DNA of 64,000 nt from NCBI GenBank assembly GCA_002197995.1, contig NGZR01000005.1, positions 4,402,001-4,466,000 on the forward strand, read 5' to 3'. Position 1 is the first letter of the stretch. Each line of letters begins with the position of its first letter. Shown here piece by piece: positions 37,927-49,458 of the stretch. The stretch is from Gaeumannomyces sp. JS-464. Taxonomy: Eukaryota > Ascomycota > Sordariomycetes > Magnaporthales > Magnaporthaceae. Both the position numbers and the translations under genes were made by a program. The notes under the pieces are model-generated. The model did not search any database. It saw only the letters and a list, made by a program, of their open reading frames with translations, and was not told the DNA's origin.

Positions 37927-38097
37927 AAATAATTTAATCGCGTAAAAGTTAGTTTTAAATATTAATTAGCTAAATGGTATTACTTTTTAATAATAGTAAA
38001 AAAGGATTATTTAACCGTTATAATTAACTTTTTAAATAATTATAATTTATTTTCGATTGTTAAATTAAACTAGTTTTATTTTACTACGGCTTTTTAA

Positions 38098-38418
38098 CGT
38101 TATAATAATTATAACAGCCGCGATTATACTTATAAAAAGGCTGGTTTTATTAAAATTATAAATATCGTTATCCAAAATGCTATATTTAGTTATAATATTT
38201 CGTATAATATCGAATTACTTAAAAACGAGTTTAAAATTTTCGCAATTAGCTTTTTAATAATCGTATTTTCGAATTTAACGCGTGCCGAGCTCCGGGCGGC
38301 GTTTAACGAATTTATTAATTTAACATTTACCGATAATACCCGCGTTACGTTTAATAAGCAATTAGTTAACCATATTTTTAATACTAAAAAGCTGGAAAAG
38401 GAATACGTGAAAATTTAA
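38098..38418 (+). pseudogene. Unidentified RIPed protein-coding remnant
   Basis: A plus-strand frame is open for 106 codons without an ATG start, then continues for about 20 more codons after one TAA. Readable parts are RDYTYKKAGFIKIINIV, ELRAAFNEFINLTFTDNT and KQLVNHIFNTKKLEKEY. The mix of residues and lack of low complexity looks like true protein that lost only Gln codons to RIP. I do not recognise the family. A DNA-transposon transposase N-terminal region is one possibility. It lies in the sequence into which LINE copy B inserted, so it is older than that LINE. Confidence 0.45.
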
Positions 38419-38639
38419 CTCCAATATGCATTTAATAAACGCCTTTTTTCGAATTTCGTTAATTTTCGTAATGTAAACATGCTATTGCATTAAATAAATT
38501 AATTAACGCGTTAATAACGTAACGTGGTTTTAAAAACGTCGTAAATTTTAGCTGTTAAACACGCATTTAATATTGCATTAAATTAAATTATTTATGTAGT
38601 AAAAACAATTTTAGCTTTGTTAAATGTCGACGCTATTTG

Positions 38640-38870
38640 TGGTTGTTAAAAAATTAAAATTGGAAATAGGAAACGCGAATCGCGATAAAAAACGCGCCAT
38701 TCGCTAATATGCGCCATTTACTAATAGATTACGTTATATAATTTTTTAAAAAGTTTTACTATAAATTAAACGAGGTGCACGGACGTAAGTTGTATGTGTT
38801 TTTAGCTAATCGATTTACTGGTTTAACCGACTTACTGGTAAATTACAGTATACAATTTTTAAACAATAAA
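38640..38870 (+). repeat. Third copy of the 28-kb AT-rich repeat family
   Basis: It shares GCTAATATGCG, TTACTAATAGATTACGTTAT and ATCGATTTACTGGTTTAACC with the inverted repeat at 27560-28680, and is less RIPed than those copies. The motif contains a near-direct repeat (TTACTGGTTTAACCGACTTACTGGTAA is two TTACTGGT units in tandem). This would suit the terminal region of a DNA transposon or an LTR, but I could not find both ends of an element. Confidence 0.55.
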
Positions 38871-40787
38871 TATTTAAAAGTAAATTTAAAAAATCGGCTT
38901 TTAACATAATGCAAAACAACCGTTCGATAAAGCGGCTAATAAAAACAAATTAATAATTGCGAAATTATAACTTAAAAATAAACGCCTGCTAGCTACGCTT
39001 AAAACCTAAATCTAAATAGTAAATTTAAAACCTAAACCTAAACGGTTTAAAAGCACAAAATGTGGGCACTGCTGCTTTACTTATGGCAATTTTACCCGAG
39101 TGTATAAAAATGCCAAGTGGTAGTTCAGGCTAATCACCTGTAATTTACCCTGTGCCGCCCCCTGCTTAGGTTAAAGCGGTGGCAGCTTAGGGCTGGCACT
39201 TAATCCAAACTTGGGGGGCAATTTTTTTCGGGGATAACTATATAGGTAGGAAGCTAGGTGGGCATGTACATATTTAAATACCGCCGGATACCCATTACGG
39301 CAGTGGGCGCCTGGACCGCCTGCAGCTGGCCGGATTGGAATATTGTTGTGGAGGTCTCGAGGTTATAGACTCGTGTTACCACTCGCCCTGTCTCCCATAT
39401 GAACCGGTAAGCAATGCCCGCCCGCCTACTGCAGTGCATGTGCGCGGAGAATGCATAGGTTCACCGGCGGCTCTGGGCCAGGACGAGCGTGAGCTTGTGT
39501 TGGACGACATGGATAGATAGAGCAGAACGGAGGTCAAAGGGAGGAAATAAATTGTGCCTGAGAAAATAAAAAGAAGGGGGAAAACGTGTTAGATAGTAGA
39601 AACACAACAACTAACCCCAAGGAAAAGGAAATGGAAAAAGGAAGACGAGAGTAGGAGAAGTAGCGGAACAACTCACCACTCCCCACCACATATGTAATAA
39701 GACCGAGCTGTTCCTCTCTCCCGGCAGGCTGCCCTCAACGCATGGTGCCCATCTGCGACCAGCGCCTGGCTGAAGCCTAGCGCCGTTGTACAAAGCATAC
39801 ATGTACGCCAAAGGTGCTCCCAGGGCAAACTCGATATATGGTGAACGGCCAACCAGCGGGTCTCGGTGTCCCCGTCGACATTGCGGCCTATACGTCGCGC
39901 ATGTATACCTTGCCAGACGTGTGATAGCACTGGTGCTTGGCAGCCCCATGTGGCACCAAAGGCTGCGCCTGGATTATGCATAGAGGCAACCGCAGCCGAC
40001 ATTGTAAGCGAAGAAAAAGGGCCCCCTGAAGGGAGGTGAGGGGCGCCCGAGGAGGTGTGAGGTGGACAGCAGCATTCTGCATATGACTAGGCGGACTAGC
40101 GGGCAGGCAGCATGCAAGCCCTCCCCAAGCCTCGCGTCTTGCATGCATGCATATGCGGGTCTCCTCTCCGGGGACCTTGGCAGATACGAAGCAGCTAACC
40201 GTCCGTCTGCCTGCCCGGGCGAAGCTACGGTGAAAGGCACGGAGTGGTGAGCATCGAGACGGGGATGGCAGGCACGGGAAGGCAACTCCCAAGAGAAAGC
40301 CAATGCATTAAGAACCAGGAAAACGACCAAATCGTAACCAAGCCAGGACCATGGAAAAACCAAAGCAAGCCCGTGCAGAAACGAGCATGTAATTGTCTCT
40401 AGAGAGGAAAATAAACTAAAATAAAGTAACTAAAATAAAGTAAATAAAAACAAAGAAGCGCAGTTGCATGTTGGGTGGAGTATGCGAGCACGGAGTGCGT
40501 GACCTAGGATGTTGGCCCTTTCCCAAATCCGGTGCGCCGATGGGAGCAGGTTCGTGCGCTTGCCGAACGCCACCACCCGAAATCAAGACCATGGACACCA
40601 ATAGGAAACAGGCGAAAAATCAACAGGAATATGATGTGTAAGAATTCAGGGGAGTCGGGGGAGGGGAAGAGAGGTTCGAGAGCCGCCATAGATGAGGAGC
40701 GAGACTGGGGAGGCTGGCTGGCAAGGTTCACCCCGAGGCCGGACAGGACTGCTGAAGATGAATGACGGGTGACCCTGGCGACCCGCC
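38871..40787. other. Compartment boundary and gene-free intergenic stretch
   Basis: RIPed AT-rich sequence gives way abruptly to normal composition near 39060. From there on CpA and TpG are frequent. The 1.7 kb to the gluconokinase gene has only short overlapping frames on both strands (up to 134 codons at 39888-40292) with no recognisable motif, splice pattern or codon bias. No gene is supported. CTAAA-type short repeats occur at 39002-39050 but are not telomeric. Confidence 0.55.
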
Positions 40788-41490
40788 TCACGTATTCCGG
40801 CCCATTATCTCCCGGACAGTCTTCTCGGCCGCAGCCTTGACGGCGTCGAGGGGCTGGCTGACGTCTATGCTGACGACGTCGCCCTCGTCCGCGGTGGGGG
40901 GCTCGAGGGCCTCGAACTGGCTGCGGACCATGTTTGCGCCCATGTAGTGGTTCTCGCGAGCGGCCACGCGCTTGAGGAGGGCCTCCTCAGTGGCGCACAG
41001 GTAGATGAAGTGCAGGCGCACGCTGGGCTGGAAATAAGGGGCGACGCGCATGACGTCGCGGTACTTGCGCTTGAGCGCCGAGCACGTCACGACGACGCCG
41101 CGGTTGCGGCTCGAGCCCAGCTGCTTGACGGCCTCCTCGCGCAGCTTGGTCAGCCAGTCCCAGCGGTCCGCGTCAGTGAGCGGATGCCGTTCTGCATCTT
41201 GGCGACGTTGACGGGCAGGTGGTACTGGCGAGGCCGTGTTAGACAGAGGCGAGCAACGGCATGGAGGGCAGGCAAGTCAAGACGGGGGAGGTGGGAAGGA
41301 GAAAGGACGGCGCGAGAGCGCGCACGCACCTGGTCACCCTCGATATAGGGGACATCGAGGGTGGCGGCGAGGTGCTCGGCCACGGTGCTCTTGCCGCAGC
41401 CGGCCGGGCCGCTGACAACCCAGATGTGGAGCGGCGGCGAGCCCTGGGCGGTGGCGGCGGCGTCGGCTGGGGGTCGGCCGAGAGCGTCAT
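40788..41490 (-). CDS. Gluconokinase
   Basis: This enzyme phosphorylates D-gluconate with ATP to 6-phosphogluconate, feeding the pentose phosphate pathway in the cytosol. The minus strand encodes a Walker A loop GPAGCGKST (41385-41411), then PYIEGDQ. A GT-AG intron (41225-41329) follows, then YHLPVNVAKMQNG, CSALKRKYRD, HFIYL, and the MVRSQFEALEPP motif typical of the GntK family. The stop codon TGA is at 40788-40790. The best start is the ATG at 41490 (MTLSADPQPT), which reaches the Walker frame only if one G is missing from a G run near 41435-41442. A second base is missing near 41190 (GCGGATGCC where the family needs GCGGGATGCC). With both corrected, the protein would be 199 residues, the normal family length. 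I therefore read this as a real gene with two sequence errors, though a recently dead gene next to the RIP island is not excluded. Confidence 0.82.
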
Positions 41491-44400
41491 GGCGAGTCGG
41501 GTGAGCTGCGGTGGGCTGCTGAGGCTGGGGCTCTGGCTGGAGGTCGCAGGGGTGTTTGCAGAGGGCGGGGCGAGGGCGGCGGATGGTGTCGAGACAGGGA
41601 CGGGAGCCCTCGCTGGGGTCTCGCAGCTGAGCATTATATAGCTCGCTAGCAGGCCGCAGCGCAGGCAGGGAGGCCCGGCCCGAGTCGCCCACACGACGGG
41701 CACACCAAGAATGCGGCGAGCGAGGGATGGGTGCGCGGGCAGGTCCCATCCAGCCCGAAAGGAATAGGTAACCAAGGCCGGCCGGCGAGAGAGTGTGAGA
41801 GTGAGCGAGGGACCCTGTCAGACGGCCGGCCACGTACCTAGGTATCTACCTAGAGGTAGGTAGGGCAGGGTAGTTGTGAAGTTCCCCGAGCTTCAGTAAC
41901 AAGAACTTCGGATGAAGGCTGAGATTTTGTCTTTTCTTTTCTTTTTCTTTTTTTTCTCGCTCCTCCTTTTTTTTCCTGCTTTACCACCTTCTTATTTTTC
42001 GTTTCTTTTTTTTTCTTTCCTTTTTATTTTTATCTCTCTATTTTTCCTTTTTCCCCATCTCTCCCGGGTCGGTTCGGTTCAAACCACTTTTACCCGGCAG
42101 CGTGCTGTGTGCTCGCCTCGGTGCCCCCCCGAGATTCCAGGGATTGCTCAGACAGGTCGTAGGTACTAGGCTGCCATTGGGGAAGAGGAAAGCAGTCAAG
42201 GTCAAGACCGACAGTCAAACCAACAGTGCAGGCGCGTGCAGCAAAAGGAACGCCGGCGAAATGCAGCGGCCGTTTGATCAGGCAAGCTGCGCGCGCGCTT
42301 TTAATTGCTTGTTCTCGCGCTCGCTTGCTATTGCCAATGGCCAGCGTGCAGACGGACGGAGGAGGGCTGCAGGAGGTGTTCCAAGCAAAGCGCATGGGGA
42401 CTAACCTCGCGAGAAGGCGGCAGTCGCAACCAGTCTGACAGCTGCACGCGTTTTGGTGCATGACTGCCAGGACCCAGACTTTTTTTCTCGTCTTTTTTCC
42501 CAGCCCGACCTACCCACTCGAGCCTCTCCACCCGACTGCGGAATGACAGAGCACAGGCGACTGTGACGTGGCCAAGTTGGGTCGGACGGGTGGCTGCTTT
42601 GCTTGTCGCAACAATATAATGCCCCCCTGCCCGTGGGTTTCCCTTGACTGATGGCTGCCTCTTGCCCTGTTTTCTTCTTCTCTTGGGGAGCCATGCTCTC
42701 CTGCTCTACCCCATTTGGAAGTCATTTCCTCTCTCTCACTGTTCGCTTTCTCCAACGGTAAGTTCCTCCATTCCGGATTCCGGGTTAGATGATCCAAGAA
42801 CCGCAAAGTGGAAATACAATAGCGGGCCGATAGCCCCAAGGAGAGATGTCATGTGCAGAGCAAAAAAAAAAAAAAAAAAAAAAAAAAGGGACCCGGGAGG
42901 GAGCTCGGTACTCCCAGCCAGCCAACCAAAGGTGGAGGAGGGGGGTGGACGTGTGGCCCATCGAGTTAATCAACCCAACAAATGCCTCGATGGCTTCCAC
43001 TATTGTCCGCGCAAATATTGTCCCGACCAACTCGATCCGATCCGACGCCGGGCCTCAACTAACCATATGACCTGATGCCCACGCCGATGGGCCCCGCGGC
43101 GGCAGTTGAGAGGAGAGGTGGCGGATCACCTGTCGCAATAAATACAGGTAGGGATTGGTAGTTACTCCATGTATGGCTTCACAAACATCGGGGCATATCA
43201 TTTCGGTCGACGAGGAGACAGTAGCAGACACGAAAGCCGTGCCCGGGCGTTCCTAGCCCCAGGGCGAACCGTTTGGACAATACGCAGTAGCGCGAAGGCG
43301 CCGTGCTGGCGTGTGTCACCGAAACAAACAGCTGTGCTATGGCGGCGCTAGAGGACTAGCTGTTTTGAATCCCCGCATTCGACAATCAGGCAGAGGTACC
43401 TACCTACCTAAGACACACAGGCGCTAGAAATCTTGAGCAACCTCATAGGACCATAGGACAGGCGCACAAGGAGCAGCCCCCGCCGAGGTCAGACAAAGTT
43501 TTACCGACGGTGCGGTGAAGGCTGCAGACAGTCCACCCATGGCCACTGAGTTCATCCCGTGGCTCGCCTGCAGATGACGGAGACCGCCCACAGCCTGGAA
43601 CCAGTCGGTCTCCTATGACGACATGGGGGTTCGGCGAGCACAGATAGAGCTGCATGTAAAGTGGGAGCACTACCCAAGTGCCATCCAACCGACCGGGCTG
43701 TAGGCGGTGACGTGACTCTTTGGGAAGATAGTCGAGGCGGAGACGAGTGTACTCGCGCAGTCAGGCATTCAATGTCGAGCGACGCGGCGGCGGGAGGGGA
43801 GAGATGAGAGTCGGCGAGAGTGAGGGGTCGGGCATGAAGCCGACCCCCGGATGTTTAATAATGTGTGACTTGGAAACTACCTTGAATATTTTGGACACTG
43901 GAAGAAATCAAGATTACCAGAACCACGCAGGCCTTTTAAAATGGCAACAGGGATGAACGCCAGACGCTACAACGGGACGTTACACGACAGAATAAATTCC
44001 TTTGTTCTTTTGGGTTTTCTCCAGTAGTAGACGACGACCCGTGGAGTCAAGCCCCAGAGTGGGCAGGAGCCGGGCAGGCCCACAGCAAGGTGGGCCCTGT
44101 GCACCAGGCTGGGGCGAACATCAGTTTTGAGGCTTACTGTTGGGGGTGCACCCCTCCCTCCATGACCGGGGGCCTCCTCAAGGCATGTACCTCCCTTCAG
44201 GTACCCCTCATCTCACCTGACCCCGCATCTGGTTGCCTGCCGCTGAGGGACCTCAGACCTTCAGGTAGGTCCCAGGCCGAGGTGCTTCAGTGAGAGGCTC
44301 CTCTCAGCTCGATGTATTCGCGACTTCAGCATCGTGCCACGCTCTGCCAACCCCACCAGGCCCTCCTCACCTGCTGGTTCTTGGTGCAGCACTCTGCACA

Positions 44401-44515
44401 CGCAAGCAACGGCGACACACTCGGTGTAGCTGTCCGTTCAACCGGTCTTCGTCCTCGCCCCCTTCTCGCTCGTGCATCCCACCCGCGCCGCCCGCGCTTC
44501 TTTGCTACCTCCGCC
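41491..44515. other. Intergenic region, no gene seen
   Basis: It contains a CT-rich tract at about 41927-42060 (purine-rich on the gluconokinase strand, upstream of that gene), a 26-A run at 42862-42887, and several TACCTACC-type short repeats (41836-41870, 43397-43410) common in Sordariomycete intergenic DNA. Many overlapping short frames exist on both strands, but none has a recognisable domain. The last 200 bp are upstream of the DPP3 ATG and are open in its frame from 44312. Confidence 0.55.
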
Positions 44516-46899
44516 ATGGCTCTTTCGGCACAGGAGCTCAGGGGCTATCTGGCCGACTCGCCCCCGAGCGTTGTCCGCCTTGAGATCGCAAGGCACTTTG
44601 ACGCCTTGTCCGACAAGCAGAAGCGATATGCTCACTACATAAGCCGGTATGCTGCACGCGCCCATCACATATAGGGGTCTAGGCGTGTGCTAGCCCGCTA
44701 ACACCGGACTGCAAACAGTGCTTCCCTTGCGGGGAACCGTATCGTGCTGCGCCAGGTCTCCCCAGAGGCCGAGTCCATCTACGACCTCATCGTCTCCTTG
44801 CACAAGGCCGCTACCGGCGACTGGAAGGCCCGGGTAAGAAGGCGGGCGTGTCCGATGAGGCCGTCACGCACTTTCTCGCCTATGCCGCGCAATTCCTAGG
44901 CAACGCGGGCAACTACAAGAGCTTTGGCGACTCCAAGTTCCTGCCCCGATGCCAGGAGAGCGACGTGGCCGCCCTTGCTGCCACCGATCCCGTTGCGGAC
45001 CGCCACTACAAGGCCACCAACGGCGCCATTTTCTCCGCCGACAAGCCTGGCCTACTCCATCTGGGCTTTCCCGAGGATGGCCACCTGACCACATACTATC
45101 CAGACTCGCCTCACATCACCAAGGAGGAGATTAGCGCCATCGCCAAGTTCTCTGAGAAGCGGGGGCTCCTGCCCGAGAACACGCGCGTGCGCAAGTCCGC
45201 CGACGGCCAGGTCTTTGAGATTCTCATCGCTTCTGCCCAGACCACCGTGCCTCCGGGCGGCGGCGACATCGGCACCCAGACTGAATTCAAGCTGGACAGC
45301 GGGCTCTTGGCTGGCAAAACTATCAAGCTCGTTTACGGTGATTATGCGGCCGAGATGGCTGTTATCGCCCAGAGCATAACCAAGGCAGCCGAAAATAGCG
45401 ACAATACGACGCAAAAACAAATGCACGAGGCATACGCTGCATCTTTCGATAACGGTTCACTGCTATCTTTCAAGGAGAGTCAGCGCCAATGGATCAGGGA
45501 CAAAGGCCCGATGGTCGAATGCAACATCGGCTTCATCGAGACCTACAGGGACCCTGCCGGCGTGAGGGGCGAGTGGGAGGGCTTTGCCGCCATGGTGAAC
45601 CTTGAGAGGACGCGTGCGTTTGGTGCTCTTGTCGACGCGGCCCCATCTCTGATCCCCATCCTGCCCTGGTCCAAGGACTTTGAAAAGGACAAGTTCCTCT
45701 CGCCTGACTTCACCTCGCTCGAGGTCCTGACTTTTTGTGGGTCTGGAATCCCGGCTGGCATCAACATCCCCAACTACGACGACATTCGGCAAACCGACGG
45801 CTTCAAAAACGTGAGCCTGGGCAATGTCATGAGTGCCAAGGCCCCCAACGAGAAGATCCCCTTTATCGCCGAGGAAGATCTTGAGCTGTACAAGAAGTAT
45901 CGGGACGATTCGTTCGAGGTCCAGGTCGGCCTCCACGAGCTCACCGGGCATGGCTGTGGCAAGCTACTCCAAGAGACGGCTCCTGGCGAGTACAACTTTG
46001 ATATCAAAAACCCCCCTGTCAGCCCGATTACCAACAAGCCTGCCACCAGTTGGGTTAGTTTTGTTGACTTCCTTCTTTTTGTCTTGCGGACACGACAAGA
46101 TCTTTCCATGGAAATGTGCGCTAACGCCAAAGACGTGGTCGCTACAGTACAAGCCGGGCAGACATGGAGCTCCGTGTTTGGCGGACTGGCTGGGGCCTAC
46201 GAGGAGTGCCGAGCTGAACTCGTCGCTATGTATCTTGGGTAAGTTGCCGCGGTGCTTCGCAGCCTCCGAGGTTGGATGGCATTTTTGGTTAGGAGTCATC
46301 AGGGCTAACAGTTTTGACGGGACAGTTGCGAGTTTCCTGTTCTCAAGATCTTCGGCTTCGGGGACGGGAGCGTCGACATGGACGGCGAAGCGGGTGACGT
46401 CCTGTATGCATCGTATTTAAGCATGGCCCGGATGGGCCTGATTTCGGTGGAATTCTGGGACCCCAAGAGCCAGAAATGGGGCCAACCCCACTGCCAGGCC
46501 CGGTTTGCCATCCTCAAGTGCTTCCTCGAGGCCGGAGATGATTTCTGCAAACTTGTGCACTCCAAGGACGACCTCTCGGACCTCACTATCAAGCTCGACC
46601 GATCCAAGATCCTGACGGCCGGAAGGAAGGCCGTGGGCGACTTCCTGCAGAAGATCCACATCTACAAATCCACGGCTGATGTTGAGACGGGCACCAAATT
46701 CTTCCAGGACATGTCGTCCGTCGGCCTCGAGTACTGGGGTACCAAGATACGGGACGTGGTTCTGGAGAACAAGCAGCCCCGAAAGGTCTTTGTCCAGGCA
46801 AACACGTACCTGGACGAGGTCACTGGTCAGGTGACGCTCAAGGAATACGAATCGACACCAGAGGGCATGATCCAGTCCTGGGCGGACCGCGAGGCTTGA
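44516..46899 (+). CDS. Dipeptidyl peptidase III (zinc metallopeptidase M49)
   Basis: DPP III removes dipeptides from the N terminus of short peptides and acts late in cytosolic protein turnover. The zinc-site motifs are both visible: HELTGH (from 45934, HELLGH in most relatives) and EECRAE (46201-46218), plus the family strings NIGFIETYRDP and FGFGDGSVDMDGEAGD. Exons are 44516-44646, 44719-46053, 46148-46238 and 46326-46899, all with GT-AG introns. Two single bases appear to be missing: near 44830-44836 (before KKAGVSDEAV) and near 46158-46163 (before QTWSSVFGG). Corrected, the protein is 710 residues, normal for M49. The frame is open upstream to an ATG at 44312, and that extension is Arg-rich and ends RPRFFATSAM. 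A mitochondrial form starting there is therefore possible. The cytosolic start at 44516 is the conservative choice. Confidence 0.9.
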
Positions 46900-47317
46900 G
46901 CAGAAAACAAAGAGGCTTCGGCGTATTTGCATCTTGGCATTCGGCTCGGCTCGCGTGCATATTGCATATCAAGCCGCCGCCTTCCCGACACGAGACGGGC
47001 GCGATCTCACCACCAATGGAGATGCCGTCAGATGGCGCCGAGTAGAAGAAGTTCGATAGCTCTAGCTTCAAAGAGACCCCAAAAGAACCAAAAAGATGCC
47101 CTGTGACCATAACCCCATGGAAGATCTGGATCTTTTTTGTTCTTGTTGACTGTGTAAACCTCGATTACAGACGCCAGAATGGACCAAACCCTTTCAACGT
47201 TCGGATGCAATTGGCCAAACAAAGCCATACCAGCCCATCATCCACTGCAAGAAAAATCGCACGCGCCGAGCCCCATCCAGTAAACCCGATGCACCTTCCC
47301 CCATCCTGTTTCCCCGC
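46900..47317. other. Convergent 3' intergenic region
   Basis: This is 418 bp between the DPP3 and eL6 stop codons, which face each other. It must hold both 3' UTRs and polyadenylation sites. No gene or ncRNA was recognised. Confidence 0.6.
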
Positions 47318-48564
47318 CTACCACTTCATCTCGTGGGGCTTGTCGCCCTTGCGGAGGCTGAAAGAGGAGGCCAGGTAGGAGGCAAGAAGGTCGACCTTCT
47401 TGATGTTGGCGATCAGGGCCTTGTCGATCGCCTTCTGGTCCGCGGCCCGGGTGCTGTTAACCTCCTTCTTCTGTTGGAGGGGCGAAAAAGGTCAGCTTCT
47501 TGGGACGGCAAAAACGGCAACGCGGCTTTATGTATTGGACGGAGGTATAAAAAAAGTAAATATGCGAGAAAGAGGTGGATCCGTCTGGTCCATGCATGGC
47601 GACGCACCTCTGGCTTCTCTCCCTGCTTGAAGAAGGCCTCCTCGCCAGCCTTCTCCTTGGCCTTGTCGGCAGTGAAGTACTTGGGTTGCGAAACCTCATC
47701 GATCTTCTGCTCGTCCAGGCCAGACAGGTCGACCTTCTGCGACGTCGCGATGACGTACCTGGCGTTAACCCTGCGCAGGGGCACGCCGTTGATCTTGAAG
47801 GGACCGGTAACGAGGAGGACGCCCTGGTCGAGGGACTTCAGGAGAACAACACGCTTGCCGCGGAACCGGCCGGCGAGGAGGATCAGGACGGTGCCGGGCT
47901 CCAGAGACTTGCGCGGCGTCCAGGGACGGACGGCCTTGCGGACCTGCATTTTCGGGTGAGGGTTGGTTAGTTGGTGACTGACTGCGGTGTGGCTATGTGC
48001 GCATGTGCGTGCTTGTTGTATGTTTGCTAGGGGGGAAGGCTGCCGCCATAGGCGTCCTAGCCGCCTTCGCTGCTGCCGCCGCCACCCTCGCTGCCGCCCG
48101 CCGCTTCTGCCACGGCCGCCCACTGCCAACTTCTTTCGCTGGCTGGCGGCAGGCGCACTAGCCAATTCGTCCTAGGCTCAAGTCCTCTCGGGCTCAGGCC
48201 TCCCGTCTTGTCCCCCCTCGTTGTTTTCCTTCTTTTGGCGGCGTCTCTTTCTCTTCCCAGTAGCGCAGGCGGGAGGGTCGCTCGCTGCACCGCAAGCAGA
48301 GTGCAGACCCCCGCCCTCTCTAAGTGCCGAGGCATCGTGCAGTTCCTCCCCAGCCCTCTCAAGCGGCCCGCCCGCCGCGGAGTCCCAAGCAAGCCGGTAG
48401 CGAGAAGACAGGTGTGCGGCATGTCAATGCATCCGTCGGCTTACCTTCCGGGGGCCGGCATCGTCGGTCGCTGGGTACCACTTCTGGGCCTTCTGGGAGT
48501 GGTGAGGCACCGTCCGGCTCGACTTGCCGAAGGTCTTGGTGGTGGGCTCCGTCTGCGTCGACAT
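47318..48564 (-). CDS. RPL6: 60S ribosomal protein eL6
   Basis: This is a structural protein of the large cytosolic ribosomal subunit. The start is the ATG at 48562-48564 ([14 protein letters not shown]), and the stop TAG is at 47318-47320. Exons are 48445-48564, 47608-47943 and 47470-47318. They join without frame break to give 202 residues. The diagnostic eL6 core is [35 protein letters not shown] and [12 protein letters not shown], and the end is [15 protein letters not shown]. The first intron is 501 bp, long for this genome and typical of fungal ribosomal protein genes. The second is 137 bp. The gene is intact, in contrast to several neighbours. Confidence 0.95.
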
Positions 48565-49458
48565 GGTGCTGTGGCTTTCCCGCTCGCGTTGGAGGACCGT
48601 GGGAAAGAAAAAAAAATATGTCGTGTCGTCGTGCGAATGTGAAGTTGTCGATCCAAACGCCTGTCCCAATTCTTGCGTGAAATTCTCTTGTGTGGGTGCG
48701 CGTGAGAAGAGGCAAGCCCTCGGAAATTCTGCGCTAGCCCTTTGTGGACTGGCGGCTTTGGAGGGGCTGTGGCGGAGCTCGTGGTCTCTGTGGCGGTGGC
48801 CGCGGCGGCACGTGAGGAGTGGGGAAGGGATGGGGTTGCTTGCCTTGGGCTTTGTTTGCGCCCAGGTCAGTCCGCCCCACCTCCAGCGTGAGAAATCTAT
48901 TGGGTCTGTCCCTTGCAGCCCACCTTGATGCACCCAGGTCTTTGGTAGCCTAGCTTGTACTTGTCAACCGTCGTCTACAAACCACAGTCTAGGCAGGCCC
49001 CCAGCTACCGAACAACAAATTACCTTTCTTTACTTTCATTTTCTGTTTTCTCTTTTTTTCTTTTCTTTTCCCTTCCTTCTACTGCTTAGGAGTGTTTTGC
49101 CCCTTTATTCAAGTAAAAACTCGATGTATCTAAAGGGCACCCAGAGTAAATAAAGCGCTGCAGTTGTTGTCTTTGATAGACCCATTCTTTTTTCTGCCAG
49201 GCGGTGTGATGCTAATGGCTGGGGACTACGTAATTTGGAGCTACCTAGACTCAGGTACTCTCAACTCCGACTGAACAACACCAATTGAGCCTGAGGTAAA
49301 CGCTGCGACTGAGAACCTCTCACACGACATCCTGCTGGTAGCCCGCTCGATTGGGAACCTCATTACGCGATACCCGAATACCAGAACATTACCCCTCAGT
49401 TCACTCGACAGAACACTCCGGCCCCGTTCACAGCAATACCTGGCTTCAGAACGGCACC
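48565..49458. other. Divergent promoter region between eL6 and Rpn13
   Basis: These 894 bp separate the divergently transcribed eL6 and Rpn13 genes and so should carry both promoters. A CT-rich tract lies at about 49025-49082, on the Rpn13 side. No coding region was found. Confidence 0.55.

Noticed and set aside
39002..39050. AAACCTAAA-type repeats resembling telomeric CCCTAA
   Set aside because: Units are irregular and few, and ordinary unique sequence follows. Not a telomere or clear interstitial telomere repeat.
1..39060. CRISPR array, prophage or bacterial operon structure
   Set aside because: No regular spaced repeats, and introns plus eukaryotic protein families show a nuclear fungal genome.
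39611..40363. Set of overlapping minus-strand ORFs of 109-134 codons
   Set aside because: Three frames are open at once, none has a domain, splice structure or recognisable start context, and the plus strand is similarly open.
48140..48200. Possible tRNA (B-box-like GGCTCAAGTCC)
   Set aside because: No acceptor stem or T-arm pairs properly, and the segment lies inside the long first intron of the eL6 gene.
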